Part shown: in pieces, positions 23,554 through 31,777 of the stretch
Layout: every line of letters starts with the position of its first letter
Position numbering within the stretch: the stretch's first letter is position 1
DNA from: Cardiobacterium sp. Marseille-Q4385
GTDB lineage: Bacteria; Pseudomonadota; Gammaproteobacteria; Cardiobacteriales; Cardiobacteriaceae
Length of the DNA stretch: 64,000 nucleotides
Reading direction: 5' to 3'
Assembly: GCF_916618745.1 (NCBI RefSeq)
Contig: NZ_OU745373.1
Location: 1,998,501 to 2,062,500, forward strand
Notes under the pieces: generated by a model
The model's database searches: none
Seen by the model: only the letters and a program-made list of their open reading frames with translations
What the model was told of the DNA's origin: nothing
Position numbers and translations under genes: made by a program

Positions 23554-25191
23554 TTAGAAATTCAGGTTCGGGGCGAGTAAACGCTGCAATTTTTCGTCGT
23601 GATGGGCTTTGACTTCCGGCTGGTTATCGAAAATCATCGTTTTGCCGTTTTCGGGTGTGTAGGCGTCCCATTGCGGCAGGCCTTCACCGTTGGGGTTGCC
23701 GGTTTTGGCAAAGTTCGTCCACGCACGGCTCATTTTGTCGGCAAGCGCCTGCGCTGCTTGGCCGCCACCGGTGGCTTGTGCCATTTTTTGGATGTTGTTG
23801 AACACAAACGCGATTTCCGAGGTGTGGTAGCTCATCGGCACGCCATTGAACACCGGGGTATCCCACGCGAACAGGTAGTTGTATACCGGGGCGCCGAGCT
23901 GTTCGGCTTTGATGCGGGCGGTTTTTAATGCAGGGGCACGCAGGAAGCTATCCACATAGAGGGCGTCCGCCTTCAAGCGGTTGGGGTAAGCCGCTTGAAA
24001 GGCATTTACGACGGCTTCGGTCTGCTTGCCATATTTGCTTTGCAAACGCTTGTTGACTTCGGCCTCACTCCAGGTGAAGCGGTTGCTTTTTTGTGCGTTT
24101 GCCAGATCCAGTTGCAGCGGGAAGCTTTCCCATTCGGCAAAGTTGGAGCCGATGAGCAGCGGTATGTCTTTGGCGATATCGGGATATTTTTCGCCTACCG
24201 GTTCTTGCGGAATCAAGCGCCCGTCCAGGCTCGGCGCCCAGGAAAGTCCGTAGCCCCCCGTGCCGCGTACCGGCGTGATTTTTTGTTCTTCGGCGGTTTG
24301 TTTCAGGGCTTTGTTGGCCGCATCGTTGATTTGATTCGGGGTAAAGCCATTCAGTTTGGCGAGACTGTTTTTGTCCACGCCCAGGTTTTTCAGCGTCAGC
24401 TCGGTTACGCGCTGCGACGTTTTTTGCGGGGTCAGGGTCATCCCTATTTTTTCCACCGCACCGCTTTGCACCACCGCTTTATGGAACAGGCCCTTGGCAC
24501 TTGGCATGGCCATCAGGGTCAAGACTTTCGCCCCGCCGCCCGATTCGCCGAAGATGGTGACGTTATTCGGGTCGCCGCCGAATTGGTCGATATTGGCTTT
24601 TACCCATTCCAGCGCCGCCACCAGGTCTTGCATGCCCACGTTGGTGGAATCTTTGTATGGCCCGCCGTATGCGGATAAATCCAGATAGCCCATCGCGTTC
24701 AGGCGGTGATTGACCGATACCACGACCACATCGCCTGTGCGCGCCAGGTTTTCGCCGTCATAGCTGTGCAAGTCGTTGGATGCGCCTGATTGGAAACCGC
24801 CGCCGTGAATCCACACCATGACCGCCCGTTTGTCGCCGTCGTTTTTCTTCGGCGCCCAAATGTTCAGGTTCAGGCATTGTTCGCTTTCAGGCATTTCGGA
24901 GCCGGCAAAGAAGAAAGAGCGCCCGCCCATCGGCACCTGCGGGCAAACGTCGCCATAGGTCAGGGCCAGTTTTTCGCCCTGCCAGTTCGCCACTTTTTGC
25001 GGCGGCATGAAGCGGGCAGCAGTGGCATACGGAATGCCCTTGTAGGTCAGGATGTCGCGGTGGATATAGCCTTGCACCGTGCCGCTTTGGGTTTGCACGA
25101 CGGCGATGCCGTTGCCGGCCTGTATGGCGTCGGCGTGGGCAAAAGCAGGCAGGGCCAGGGTGATGGCTAGGGTAAGTAGGTGCTTTCTCAT
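23554..25191 (-). CDS. Exported type-B carboxylesterase
   Basis: Carboxylesterase/lipase of 545 residues. The signal peptide MRKHLLTLAITLALP ends near AFAHA (~20). Family features are YKGIPYATAARF, the oxyanion HGGGFQSG, and the nucleophile loop FGESGGGAKV. The usual GESAGG is GESGGG here. The His is probably in YHTSEIAFVF. The ATG at 25191 has GGAG seven bases upstream and gives the signal peptide directly. It is the fifth gene of the hydrolase-flavodoxin block. Confidence 0.88.
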   Translation of the reverse strand: MRKHLLTLAITLALPAFAHADAIQAGNGIAVVQTQSGTVQGYIHRDILTYKGIPYATAARFMPPQKVANWQGEKLALTYGDVCPQVPMGGRSFFFAGSEMPESEQCLNLNIWAPKKNDGDKRAVMVWIHGGGFQSGASNDLHSYDGENLARTGDVVVVSVNHRLNAMGYLDLSAYGGPYKDSTNVGMQDLVAALEWVKANIDQFGGDPNNVTIFGESGGGAKVLTLMAMPSAKGLFHKAVVQSGAVEKIGMTLTPQKTSQRVTELTLKNLGVDKNSLAKLNGFTPNQINDAANKALKQTAEEQKITPVRGTGGYGLSWAPSLDGRLIPQEPVGEKYPDIAKDIPLLIGSNFAEWESFPLQLDLANAQKSNRFTWSEAEVNKRLQSKYGKQTEAVVNAFQAAYPNRLKADALYVDSFLRAPALKTARIKAEQLGAPVYNYLFAWDTPVFNGVPMSYHTSEIAFVFNNIQKMAQATGGGQAAQALADKMSRAWTNFAKTGNPNGEGLPQWDAYTPENGKTMIFDNQPEVKAHHDEKLQRLLAPNLNF

Positions 25192-25302
25192 AAGCGCTCC
25201 TGTCATGGGTAAAGGGTGGAAGCGGCGGGTAGTGCGTGGCAACAGTGGCGGGCCAAGCGCTTTTTCCAGCACGTCGCTGTTTCAGGCAGCCTGGTGAACG
25301 TG

Positions 25303-25908
25303 TCAGGGGGCGGCGAGCCCTGTTTCCATCAGCCATTTTTGCAAGACGCCCTCCAACTGCCCCGGGGCATGGACGACATTCATGGTCAGCGGCAAACCGC
25401 TTGTGAAATGGCCGTTGCGGATTTGCTGCGCCAAGGCGTCGCGCATTTTTTCGTCGTGGTCGTAAAAGGTCCAGAACACATAGACGTTTTTGCCTTGGAA
25501 ATCCAACTGCGACAGCAGGGTCTGCATCGGGTTGGCGATGGTGCGCCCCCACACCGGAATGCCCAGAATCACCTGCTGGTAACGGTCGATATTCGGTATT
25601 TTCGTGATAAGTGGCGGCAGGATGCCTTGTTCCTGCTCGGCTTTCGCCACGTCCCACGCTGCCCACATATCGCGGTCGTAGATGGTTTTCGGCTTGATTT
25701 CGTAGGTGTCGGCGCCGGTCATTTTGGCCAGCCGTTGGGCGATGCTGTGCACCGTGCCGGTGTGGGAGTAGTAAACAATCAAAGTTTTGCTCATGGTTTT
25801 GTGTCCTGTCGGGGCGGGGCGGTCTGCCGCAGCGGCATTGATGCCGAATGCTGCTGACAACGCTGCAATGCCGCCCGCTGTTATGAGGTTTCTGCGTAAT
25901 TTGTTCAT
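25303..25908 (-). CDS. Flavodoxin-like protein with a probable Tat signal
   Basis: FMN-binding flavodoxin fold of 201 residues. The phosphate-binding loop YYSHTGTVHS follows the first beta strand LIVY. The N-terminus MNKLRRNLITAGGIAALSAA has a twin arginine and a weakly hydrophobic stretch ending near AAAAD, typical of Tat export of a folded cofactor protein. An internal ATG at 25794 (MSKTLIVYY) would make a cytoplasmic form. The start at 25908 has AAAGGAA upstream. Neighbours on both sides are exported hydrolases. Confidence 0.8.
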   Translation of the reverse strand: MNKLRRNLITAGGIAALSAAFGINAAAADRPAPTGHKTMSKTLIVYYSHTGTVHSIAQRLAKMTGADTYEIKPKTIYDRDMWAAWDVAKAEQEQGILPPLITKIPNIDRYQQVILGIPVWGRTIANPMQTLLSQLDFQGKNVYVFWTFYDHDEKMRDALAQQIRNGHFTSGLPLTMNVVHAPGQLEGVLQKWLMETGLAAP

Positions 25909-25950
25909 GTGTGTTCCTTTCCTGTCGTCCGCCAAGAGCGACAGGTTTGT

Positions 25951-27003
25951 TTACAGGTTCTTGCCGAAAAAGTCCTTCAGCTTGGCGCTGATTTCTTTGA
26001 CGTATTCCGGTTGCCAGTAGGTCTGGATGTGGCTTGCGCCTTTGACGAGGAAGAGTTCTTTGTTGGCTGTGCCGCTGGCGTTTTTGAAGACTTCTTCGCT
26101 CATGTAGAGGCTGTCGGCCTTGTCGCCGGCAATCATCAAGAGCGGCTGGTTAATCAAATCCACATTGGTGTTGACGTCGAAGGTCATCAGGTCTTGCAGG
26201 CTGCTCAAGGTGTAGTTGGTCTGCGAGTTCGGGTGGGCGTGCGTCTGCGCGTAATACTCGTAGCCCTCGCGGTACATTTCATAGGGCAGTGCGGCGACTT
26301 TTTCCTTGCTCATGCCTGCCGCAAAGGCCGGGGAATACTGCACTTCGCCGCCCGCCACTTCCTGAGCGCGGGCGGCAGCGGCCTGTGCCAGGCGCTCCTG
26401 AATGGTGTCGGTTTGTGAGCGCATGAAACCGTTGCGCCGTGCGTCGCCACTGTTGAACATCGACACGGTCGCCACCGCCTTGAAGCGCTTGTCGCTTTGC
26501 GCCGCCTTGATGGTGTAGCCCCCGCCGCCGCAGATGCCGAGCACGCCGAGGCGCTTTGCGTCCACGCCCTGGTACTGACTGATGTAGTCGGCAGCGGCGC
26601 GGATGTCTTCGATGCGGAACTGTGGTTTGTCGATATAGCGCGGCTTGCCGCCACTCGCGCCCTGATAGGCGGCGTCAAAAGCGATGGTGACGTAGCCTGC
26701 CTCCGCCAGTTTTTGTGCGTATAGCCCCGCGACCTGCTCTTTCACGCCGCCGTTGGGGTGGGCAACAACGATGGCGGGGTAGCTTTTTGCCGGGTCGAAG
26801 TTGGCGGGCGTATAGACGTTCGCCGCCGCTTCGATGCCGTTGGCTGGGTAATGCACGGTGTGCAGGTTGACTTGGCCCTTGACGTTTTCGCGGATGGCGC
26901 CGTCGTAGGTGAGGGTGAAGGGGTTGGCTTTGTAATTAGCGGCCATGGTAGCTCCTGTGGTGGTGAGTAAAACAAGGGAAAGCAGGATGGTGCGTAACTG
27001 CAC
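25951..27003 (-). CDS. Exported dienelactone-hydrolase-like alpha/beta hydrolase
   Basis: Alpha/beta hydrolase of 350 residues if the GTG at 27003 is used. This start gives a clear signal peptide (VQLRTILLSLVLLTTTGATMA, with Met first) and follows an AGGA site. It lies 10 bases from the previous stop. Starting at the ATG of MAANYKANPF would remove the signal. The hydrolase core has AHPNGG for the oxyanion site and the nucleophile region GICGGGGYT, in which the usual serine is replaced by cysteine as in dienelactone hydrolases. The histidine is near GASHIQTY. Confidence 0.78.
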   Translation of the reverse strand: MQLRTILLSLVLLTTTGATMAANYKANPFTLTYDGAIRENVKGQVNLHTVHYPANGIEAAANVYTPANFDPAKSYPAIVVAHPNGGVKEQVAGLYAQKLAEAGYVTIAFDAAYQGASGGKPRYIDKPQFRIEDIRAAADYISQYQGVDAKRLGVLGICGGGGYTIKAAQSDKRFKAVATVSMFNSGDARRNGFMRSQTDTIQERLAQAAAARAQEVAGGEVQYSPAFAAGMSKEKVAALPYEMYREGYEYYAQTHAHPNSQTNYTLSSLQDLMTFDVNTNVDLINQPLLMIAGDKADSLYMSEEVFKNASGTANKELFLVKGASHIQTYWQPEYVKEISAKLKDFFGKNL

Positions 27004-27013
27004 GGGGCAATCC

Positions 27014-27373
27014 TCAGTAGATGATGCGGGTGTAGGCCATCGCCGCCAGTCGCCAAGCGGTGTCCTGTTGCCCCCAGGTTTCGGTAACAACAAAGGGGTT
27101 GGTCACGGTTTCGCCGTTCACCACGGCGGTGAGGCGGATTTTGTTGAGCGGGACGGCGGTCGTGCCGATAAGGCGCACGCTCTGCTCTTCCACGTCCAGC
27201 TTTTTGAGCCGAATCAGGCTGCCGATGGCGTCGAGTTCCTGCGTTTTGTCGAGGGTCGCGCCCATGTGGACGAACACGGCGGCATCGTCAATCAGCGGCG
27301 CGGCGGCGGCTTTGTCGGCTTGCAACAGGGCGTGCCAGAGGCGGGCGGAGAGGTTGGGGATATCCGGTGGCAT
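27014..27373 (-). CDS. NTF2-like (DUF4440-type) protein
   Basis: Cone-shaped NTF2/SnoaL-like domain of 119 residues with no signal peptide. It begins with two helices (LWHALLQADKAAAAPLIDDAAVFVHMG) followed by curved beta strands ending TETWGQQDTAWRLAAMAYT. Members bind small ligands or act as simple hydrolases or isomerases. It lies between two exported hydrolase genes with gaps of 10 and 24 bases, so it is surely co-transcribed. Confidence 0.75.
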   Translation of the reverse strand: MPPDIPNLSARLWHALLQADKAAAAPLIDDAAVFVHMGATLDKTQELDAIGSLIRLKKLDVEEQSVRLIGTTAVPLNKIRLTAVVNGETVTNPFVVTETWGQQDTAWRLAAMAYTRIIY

Positions 27374-27397
27374 AAAGATTCTCCTGAAGGGCGTGGA

Positions 27398-28357
27398 TTA
27401 GCGCATCTGTTTTTGCCAAAACGCCAGCGCGTCTTTCTCCCAGCCAGCGGCGGATGTGCCGCTGCCGAGGGCGAAACCGTGGCCGAGGCGGGGGTACTCG
27501 TGAAATTCGGTGGGCACGCCCATCGCTTTGAGCTGTTCGATACGGTGGCGCATGACGTGTGGTGCGGCAATGCCGTCGTTTGCGCCCACGGCGGCAAAAG
27601 TGGCGGGTTCGCCAGCGCGGTTGATATCGCTGTGCCCCGTGTACAGCATGATGACGCTCAAGGGTTTGGACGGTTCGCGTTCGCCGAAAGCCTGCGTGCT
27701 ATAAGAGCCAATGGCTGCCGCCATTCGCGCACCGGCGGACGCCCCCCAGACGGAATAGCCGTTTGGATTGACCTTGAGCGCGGCGGCGTTTTCGCGCACA
27801 AACGCTACCGCCCGCGCCATATCCTGCGTGGCCGCCTGCCCGCCCGCGCCGGCACGGTATTTCACTACGAAGGCGTTATAGCCCTGTGCCGCCACGCGCT
27901 TGGCGATGGGGAAGCCCTCGTGCAGCGAACCGACGTAGGCAAAACCGCCGCCCGGCGCAATTATGGCAAAGGGGGCGTTGTCCCTGCCCTTGAACATGAA
28001 GATGCCGGTGTGACGTTTGCCCGGGTCGCGGCGTTTGTCGGCTTCGGCATAAATCTCGTAAAACACCGTCTTGCTCCGCGCCCGCTGCGCCGCCATATGG
28101 TTGAGCGTTTCGACGATCTCTGCGGGATGAATGTGGCTGTGATACGGCATCAGCTCCGCCACGCGGTTAAGCGGCAGATCGGGCGGCTCGCGGCCGTCGT
28201 CCCACGGCAGCAGGCGCTCGGCAAAACCCTGAAAAGCGGGCTGGGCGAGGACATCGCGGATGGTGCTGTCTGTGCTCAGCGGCTGGGCGTGGAGCGGCGC
28301 CATGACCGCACTGCCGCACAGCAGGGTGGCGAGCAGCATTGAACGATTTTGTTGCAT
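27398..28357 (-). CDS. Exported alpha/beta hydrolase (esterase-like)
   Basis: First gene of the exported hydrolase unit, 319 residues. The signal peptide MQQNRSMLLATLLCG ends near PLHA (~24). Core features are IIAPGGGFAYVG for the oxyanion hole and the nucleophile WGASAGAR, with an acid in GANDG and a histidine in LGHGF near the C-terminus. The architecture resembles acetylxylan- or BD-FAE-type esterases. GAGG lies 4 bases upstream of ATG. A segment near-identical to the LysR-side regulatory region lies ~50 bases upstream. Confidence 0.82.
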   Translation of the reverse strand: MQQNRSMLLATLLCGSAVMAPLHAQPLSTDSTIRDVLAQPAFQGFAERLLPWDDGREPPDLPLNRVAELMPYHSHIHPAEIVETLNHMAAQRARSKTVFYEIYAEADKRRDPGKRHTGIFMFKGRDNAPFAIIAPGGGFAYVGSLHEGFPIAKRVAAQGYNAFVVKYRAGAGGQAATQDMARAVAFVRENAAALKVNPNGYSVWGASAGARMAAAIGSYSTQAFGEREPSKPLSVIMLYTGHSDINRAGEPATFAAVGANDGIAAPHVMRHRIEQLKAMGVPTEFHEYPRLGHGFALGSGTSAAGWEKDALAFWQKQMR

Positions 28358-28407
28358 ATAACCTCGTAAAAACCGCCGGCAAACGATGTAGGAAAATAGA
28401 TTCGGCA

Positions 28408-28478
28408 AGGATAACCACCGCGTTTGTGCGGGTAAACCGTCTATTCGTGCATGAAGCGTTAAGCAGCAGCGGACAATT
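28408..28478 (-). promoter_or_regulatory. Duplicated regulatory segment, copy A (upstream of the hydrolase unit)
   Basis: This 71-base segment matches copy B at 30408-30478 without gaps, 54 of 71 positions identical by my count. On the minus strand both share TTTA(C/T)C, a 16-base gap and TTATCC, a weak promoter form. Upstream both share TTGTCCGC and a GCTTAACG motif. It lies ~52 bases before the esterase ATG. A LysR operator is inferred. Confidence 0.65.
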
Positions 28479-28520
28479 GTTGGGTAAAAATGTCAGGCGG
28501 ATGAATACTGGCGGTCGAAC

Positions 28521-29369
28521 TTATACGCCAAACACCCATTCCTTGAACTGGCGCACCATCGCCGGGTCGGTGTGGCTGATGATTTGGCTTTTGCCCACAT
28601 CCAGCGTGGCGATTTGCGCCTTGTCGTCAGCGTCCAAGGTGAAGTCGAAGACGGCAAGGTTCTCCGCCATGCGTGCCGGCTTGGTGGATTTGGCGAGCAC
28701 GACGATGCCGCGTTCGATCAGCCAGCGGGTGATGATCTGGGCGATGCTTTTACCGTGTTTCTTGGCGATGGCGGCGAGCACCGGGTTTTCAAAGATGCCG
28801 AATTTGCCTTCGGCGAACGGCCCCCACGCTTCAGGGACGATGCCTTCGGCGCGGAGCGTGTCCACTTGTGCCGCCTGCTGGTGGAAGGGGTTGATTTCAA
28901 TCTGGTCGGCGACAGGCATGACTTTGTTGAAGATGCCAAGGTCGATGACACGGTCGGCGGTGAAGTTGCTCACGCCGATAGCGCGGATTTTGCCTGCTGC
29001 CTGGTATTCTTCCAGCGCGCGCCAGGCGCCGTAGATGTCGTTGAAGGGCTGGTGCAGCAGCATCAGGTCGATGTGGCCGCAGTCAAGGCGCGAGAGCGTG
29101 CGGTCAAGCGAGCCTTTGGCGGCTTCATAGCCGTAGTTTTCTACCCAGACTTTGCTGGTGATGAAGATTTCTTCACGCGCCACGCCGCTTTGTTTGACGC
29201 CCTGCCCGACTTCGGCCTCGTTCATGTAGGCCTGAGCGGTGTCGATGTGGCGGTAGCCTGCTTTGATCGCCTCCGCCACTGCCTGCGCGGTTTCTGCGGG
29301 CGGAATCTGGAAGACGCCGAAACCGAGGACGGGGATTTGTACGCCGTTGTTCAAGGTAAAGGTTTGCAT
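28521..29369 (-). CDS. Aldo/keto reductase (DkgA/AKR5-like)
   Basis: Cytoplasmic NADPH-dependent reductase of 282 residues for aldehydes and ketones. The catalytic tetrad is visible: Asp in YRHIDTAQAY, the Tyr of AYMNEAEVG (~48), Lys in ITSKVW and His in LLHQPF. The cofactor end has the VLAKSTKPARMAEN loop. It resembles 2,5-diketo-D-gluconate/methylglyoxal reductases. It follows the second reductase gene by 25 bases and precedes regulatory copy A. Confidence 0.9.
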   Translation of the reverse strand: MQTFTLNNGVQIPVLGFGVFQIPPAETAQAVAEAIKAGYRHIDTAQAYMNEAEVGQGVKQSGVAREEIFITSKVWVENYGYEAAKGSLDRTLSRLDCGHIDLMLLHQPFNDIYGAWRALEEYQAAGKIRAIGVSNFTADRVIDLGIFNKVMPVADQIEINPFHQQAAQVDTLRAEGIVPEAWGPFAEGKFGIFENPVLAAIAKKHGKSIAQIITRWLIERGIVVLAKSTKPARMAENLAVFDFTLDADDKAQIATLDVGKSQIISHTDPAMVRQFKEWVFGV

Positions 29370-29394
29370 GGTGGTGTTCCCTATAAATGGTCAA

Positions 29395-30376
29395 TTAACG
29401 ATTCACCATCCGCTGCGAGGCGGCGGTGTAGCGGTGGCCGACGATTTCAATACGGCGCAGGGCATCGTCCAGTTCGCCCAAATCGGCGGCAGTCAGAGCA
29501 ATGTTTGCGGCGGTAAGGTTTTCTTCCAGGCGGTGCTGCTTGGTCGTGCCGGGAATCGGCACAATCCACGGCTGCTGCGCCAACACCCAGGCCAGCGCAA
29601 TTTGCGCCTTGGTCGCCCCGTGGCGGCGGGCGACGGCATCCATTACTTCAAGCAGCGCAGCGTTGTGTCGCATGGCATCTTTCTGAAAACGCGGGAGGTT
29701 CTTGCGGAAATCATCGTCGGCAAGCGGTGTGTCTGTGGTCATCGCTCCGGTCAGGAAACCCTTGCCGAGCGGGCTGAACGGCACAAAGCCGATGCCCAGT
29801 TCACGCAATACGGGGAAAACCGCCGCTTCCGGCTCGCGCCACCACAGCGAGTACTCACTTTGCAGGGCGGAAACGGGCTGCACCGCGTGGGCACGGCGGA
29901 TGGCGTCCGCGCCCGCTTCGGACAGGCCGAAATAGCGCACCTTGCCGGCGGCAATCAGGTCTTTCACCGCACCTGCCACCTCTTCCATCGGCACGGCGGG
30001 ATCGACGCGGTGTTGGTACAACAGGTCGATGTAGTCGGTATTCATGCGGGCAAGCGACTGCTCAACCACGGCACGGATGCGTTCGGGGCGGCTGTCCAGG
30101 CCGTCGGCGACGATGCCGTTTTTGAAACCGAATTTGGTGGCGATGACGACTTCCTCGCGAAACGGCGCCACCGCCTTGCCGACCAGGCGCTCGTTCGCTT
30201 CGCCGTAGGCTTCGGCGGTATCGAAAAACTGTACGCCCAACTCAAAAGCGCGGCGGATCAGGGCGATGCCGTCCGCTTCGGGGATGGCCTTGCCATAGCC
30301 GTAAGTCAATGTTCATGCAGCCGAGGCCGAGAGCGGAAACAGAGAGGCCTTGCGTGCCGAGTGTTCTGGATTGCAT
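29395..30376 (-). pseudogene. Aldo/keto reductase with a one-base frameshift near its start
   Basis: Starting at the ATG at 30376 the frame encodes MQSRTLGTQGLSVSALGLG-CMN, a perfect AKR N-terminus. It then shifts: AACATTGACTTAC (30313-30301) has one extra T where AACATGACTTAC would continue as N-M-T-Y-G-Y-G. The remaining 304 codons (to 29395) are intact, with Asp in FFDTAEAY, Lys in ATKFGF and His in YQHRVD. Either the gene is broken, it is rescued from the TTG at 30309 (losing the first strand), or this is a base-calling error. It heads the reductase pair next to lysR. Confidence 0.75.
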
Positions 30377-30407
30377 AAGAAATTCCCTGTGGTTGAAAGA
30401 TAGCGCT

Positions 30408-30478
30408 AGGATAACGGCCACGTTTGTGCAGATAAACTACCTAAACGCGCACGAACCGTTAAGCAAACGCGGACAATC
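30408..30478 (-). promoter_or_regulatory. Duplicated regulatory segment, copy B (lysR-reductase intergenic)
   Basis: Counterpart of copy A at 28408. It sits between the divergent reductase and LysR genes, where LysR-type regulators normally bind. The TTATCC -10-like box is ~33 bases before the reductase ATG. The shared arms suggest the same regulator recognises both copies. Confidence 0.65.
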
Positions 30479-30508
30479 GCCAGCCGTATCATCACTACGA
30501 GAACCCCC

Positions 30509-31384
30509 ATGCGCCGCTTCAACGACATCTACCTCTTCCTGCACGTTGCCCGCTGCGGCAGCTTCACCGCCGCCGCGCAGCAACTGGGCCTGTCCAAGTC
30601 CGCCCTCAGCCAAAACATCGCTAGCCTCGAACAGGCGCTCGGCATCCGCCTCTTTAACCGCAGCACCCGCAGCATTGCCCTCACCGCCGCGGGGGAACGG
30701 CTGCTCGCGGCCAGCGCCGCGCCCTTCGCCGCCATCGAAGCGGGGCTGGACCGTCTGCGCGAAGACAGCGACGGCGGCCTGGTGCGCATCAACGCCCCAC
30801 AACTCGCCTGCGACTGGATACTGCTGCCAAAACTGCAACCGCTACTCGCTGCCACCCCGCACATCCGCGTGGAAATCACGGTGGATAACCGCTTCGTGGA
30901 TATCGTCGGCGAAGGCTACGACCTCGGCGTGCGCCTTGGCGACGACGTGGCAAAAGACATGGTGGCACTGCGCATCTCGCCACCGCTCACCATGACGCTG
31001 GTCGCTTCGCCGCAATATTTGCGGGACAACCCGCCGCCGCAGACGGTGGACGATTTGCAGCATCACCGCCTGATCGGCCTGCGCCTGCGCCACGACGACG
31101 GCACGCTGCTGCCGTGGGAACTGACGGTGGACGGCGAGCGGCGGGAATACCGCCCGGCGGCGCAAGTCGTGGTCAACCAGGGCAGAAAGCAGGCGGCACT
31201 GGCGCACCTCGGCATCACCCAAGTCTCGCTGCCGCTGGTCGCGGACGAACTGGCGCGTGGCGCACTAGTGGAAGTGCTGCCTGCCTGCGCCGTGCAGTAC
31301 CCGCCGCTCTACGCCTACTACCCTAACCGCAAAGGCCACCCGGCAGCGCTCTTGCAAGTGTTGGCGGCGATCAGGGAAGAATGA
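30509..31384 (+). CDS. LysR-family transcriptional regulator
   Basis: LysR-type regulator of 291 residues. The N-terminal winged helix-turn-helix (FNDIYLFLHVARCGSFTAAA, residues 4-23, then LGLSKSALSQNIASLEQ) precedes a periplasmic-binding-protein-like effector domain starting near residue 90. It is divergent from the reductase pair with 132 bases between starts. It probably controls the reductases and, through copy A, the exported hydrolase unit. Inducer unknown. Confidence 0.93.
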   Translation: MRRFNDIYLFLHVARCGSFTAAAQQLGLSKSALSQNIASLEQALGIRLFNRSTRSIALTAAGERLLAASAAPFAAIEAGLDRLREDSDGGLVRINAPQLACDWILLPKLQPLLAATPHIRVEITVDNRFVDIVGEGYDLGVRLGDDVAKDMVALRISPPLTMTLVASPQYLRDNPPPQTVDDLQHHRLIGLRLRHDDGTLLPWELTVDGERREYRPAAQVVVNQGRKQAALAHLGITQVSLPLVADELARGALVEVLPACAVQYPPLYAYYPNRKGHPAALLQVLAAIREE

Positions 31385-31736
31385 ACTGGCGAAGCCAAAG
31401 CAAAATTTCGCACGAAAAAAGCCCCTCGCCCCGTGGGAATGGTGAGGGTTTGGGGTGAGGGCTAGACCAATCGGCGAAGCGACGAAAAACCAGGATTTAT
31501 CCCGCTTGGCAGCTTCCTCGCCAACCCCGATCTGCCAGAACGCCCCACTGAACACGTCCGAACGTGCCACCATGTTCGGCGGTGGTGAGAAAGGCTAAGA
31601 CTATCCGATAAACGGCAGTGACAAAACCGCCCGTAGGGGCGACTTTTTATAGTGGCGGGGCTCCCGTCTGACTGTTCTTCTTACCAAAGAACCTGCCTCG
31701 CTGGGGAAGGAACTTTATATGACAAAACGCCGGTGC
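31385..31736. other. Non-coding gap after lysR
   Basis: No supported gene. It contains a truncated C/G-type repeat (about 31420-31461, GCCCCTCGCCCC to GGGGTGAGGGC), a REP-like copy (31491-31512) and a terminator-like hairpin CGCCC-GTAG-GGGCG followed by ACTTTTT (31630-31649) on the plus strand. The hairpin is ~245 bases after lysR and could end the lysR message or a small RNA. Confidence 0.45.
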
Positions 31737-31763
31737 AAAAAAGCAGGCAAGTTGCCTGCTTTT
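31737..31763 (-). terminator. Terminator of the lone ABC ATPase gene
   Basis: GCAGGC and GCCTGC pair around AAGTT; on the minus strand the stem is followed by GCTTTTTTG. It lies 15 bases after the ATPase stop, so no permease gene is co-transcribed downstream. Confidence 0.85.
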
Positions 31764-31777
31764 GCCGTAATCCGGCG

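Noticed and set aside
22401..23612. Plus-strand frame of 403 codons
   Set aside because: Antisense to the exported hydrolase gene, which has a signal peptide and catalytic motifs.
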